DNA from: Sphingomonas sp. UNC305MFCol5.2
Lineage (GTDB): Bacteria > Pseudomonadota > Alphaproteobacteria > Sphingomonadales > Sphingomonadaceae
Length of the DNA: 64,000 bases
Assembly: GCF_000712135.1 (NCBI RefSeq)
Contig: NZ_JOOE01000001.1
Span: forward strand, 1,054,001 to 1,118,000
Direction of reading: 5' to 3'
Numbering within the stretch: the first letter of the stretch is position 1; each line of letters opens with the position of its first letter. A program made the position numbers and the translations under genes. Under the pieces are notes generated by a model that was not told where the DNA came from, searched no databases, and saw only the letters and a program-made list of their open reading frames with translations. This document shows, in pieces, positions 63,324 to 64,000 of the stretch.

Positions 63324-64000
63324 GCGTGAGCGAGCCTTCCCTGAATTGCCGCGCGGCGCACCTTGATCGGCGCGGTCGGGGCATGAATCGATTCGACGAG
63401 ATCGGCAAGATCGCTCGCCGCGTGCGGACGTCCGACGCTCTTCGCGCGCGTCGCCGCGTTCTCGAGCCCTTGGGCGTCGAGCCCGAGCTTCTGGATCTGC
63501 TTGGCGAGCTCGGTCGCAGTGAAGGCGCGCTGCGAGATCGTGCGCGCCCCACCGGCATTGGTGATCTCACGCGCATTGGCGGTCTGGTGATCGTCGGTGG
63601 CGCTCGGTAGCGGCACGAGGATCGCCGGGCGACCCGCGGCGGTCAGCTCGGCAATCGTCGAGGCGCCCGCGCGGGCGATGACGATATGCGCCCAGGCCAG
63701 CGCCTCGGGCATGTCGGTGATGTAGGTCGAGACGTCGGCGGGAATGCCGTGCGCCTGATATTTGGCGCGTACCGCATCGATATCCTCGATCCGGGCCTGG
63801 TGCGTCACTTGGAGCCGGCGGCGGAAATGGACGGGAAGCAGCGCCAGTCCGTCGGGCACGACCTGGCTCAGCACCGTCGCGCCCTGGCTGCCGCCGGTGA
63901 CGAGCACGCGGAAGATGCCTTCCTCGTCGAGGATCGGGTAAGGCCGGTCGCGGAGCGCCAGCACTGCTTCCCGCACGGGGTTGCCGATCAAATGCGTCTT
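63320..64000 (-). CDS. murG: UDP-GlcNAc transferase MurG (5' part outside window)
   Basis: The C-terminal two-thirds of the glycosyltransferase that makes lipid II from lipid I at the inner membrane. Visible: [40 protein letters not shown] (the GGSQGA motif), [20 protein letters not shown] and [20 protein letters not shown]. The frame is open at the right edge, so the start is beyond the window; the ATG at 63991 is internal. Overlaps murC by four bases. Confidence 0.95.
   Translation of the reverse strand, partial: KTHLIGNPVREAVLALRDRPYPILDEEGIFRVLVTGGSQGATVLSQVVPDGLALLPVHFRRRLQVTHQARIEDIDAVRAKYQAHGIPADVSTYITDMPEALAWAHIVIARAGASTIAELTAAGRPAILVPLPSATDDHQTANAREITNAGGARTISQRAFTATELAKQIQKLGLDAQGLENAATRAKSVGRPHAASDLADLVESIHAPTAPIKVRRAAIQGRLAHA

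Noticed and set aside
61749..63329. 526-residue plus-strand open frame over murC
   Set aside because: Mirror frame of murC and the small coiled-coil gene; low-complexity basic translation.

Overview
The window is high-GC, gene-dense chromosomal DNA from an alphaproteobacterium of the Sphingomonadaceae (Sphingomonas or a close relative). The clearest signs are a 420-residue soluble serine palmitoyltransferase with its own acyl carrier protein, a complete PhyR/NepR/EcfG general stress response locus, a B12-riboswitch-controlled metE, a large TonB-dependent receptor, and the argS-SPOR-nagZ-scpAB-tatABC operon followed later by the dcw cell-division cluster. I see no prophage, insertion sequence, CRISPR array or plasmid function; this is mostly core chromosome with a few accessory genes.

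Layout. 1-9.4 kb: truncated M28 peptidase, metE with cobalamin riboswitch and an upstream 28-bp perfect palindrome, a double-domain GH43 glycosidase, an MHYT-GGDEF-EAL protein, tRNA-Ser(CGA), hspQ. 9.4-16.6 kb: TonB-dependent receptor, rplU-rpmA, GNAT, TetR, a CHASE3 hybrid kinase. 16.7-28.4 kb: a spread-out sphingolipid neighbourhood (spt and acp; a CerR-like reductase behind obgE-proB; lptF-lptG; a fatty acid desaturase; a GNAT-fold protein that is a candidate bacterial ceramide synthase). 28.4-36 kb: two tandem small secreted paralogues, xthA, an A-type Fe-S carrier, an M23 peptidase, a DUF455 protein, bcp, glnE. 36-40.5 kb: the general stress response locus (ecfG, a 45-aa membrane protein, phyR, nepR, a PhyP-like HisKA_2 protein), then an apparent EcfG-dependent small RNA and an entericidin-type lipoprotein. 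40.5-47 kb: tatCBA, scpBA, nagZ, SPOR protein and argS, all on the minus strand. 47-56 kb: HNH nuclease, DUF1501/DUF1800 pair, dgt, an autoregulated XRE plus membrane-protein pair, a TPR/SPOR envelope protein. 56-64 kb: ftsZ, ftsA, ftsQ, ddl, murB, a 64-aa coiled-coil ORF, murC and murG (cut by the window edge), with a chain of start-stop overlaps from ftsQ to murG.

How the genes fit together. Several blocks serve the cell envelope: sphingolipid synthesis (these bacteria use glycosphingolipids where others use LPS), Lpt permeases, peptidoglycan precursor synthesis and recycling, division, and Tat export. The most notable unannotated signal is at 40.07-40.21 kb: an exact GGAAC-N16-CGTT EcfG promoter followed by two stem-loops with C-rich loops, which resembles the Caulobacter stress sRNA GsrN and lies directly beside the phyR/nepR/ecfG genes. 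Dispersed palindromic elements (two families with two copies each, plus a single third type) lie in intergenic gaps, most of them at the 3' ends of minus-strand genes.
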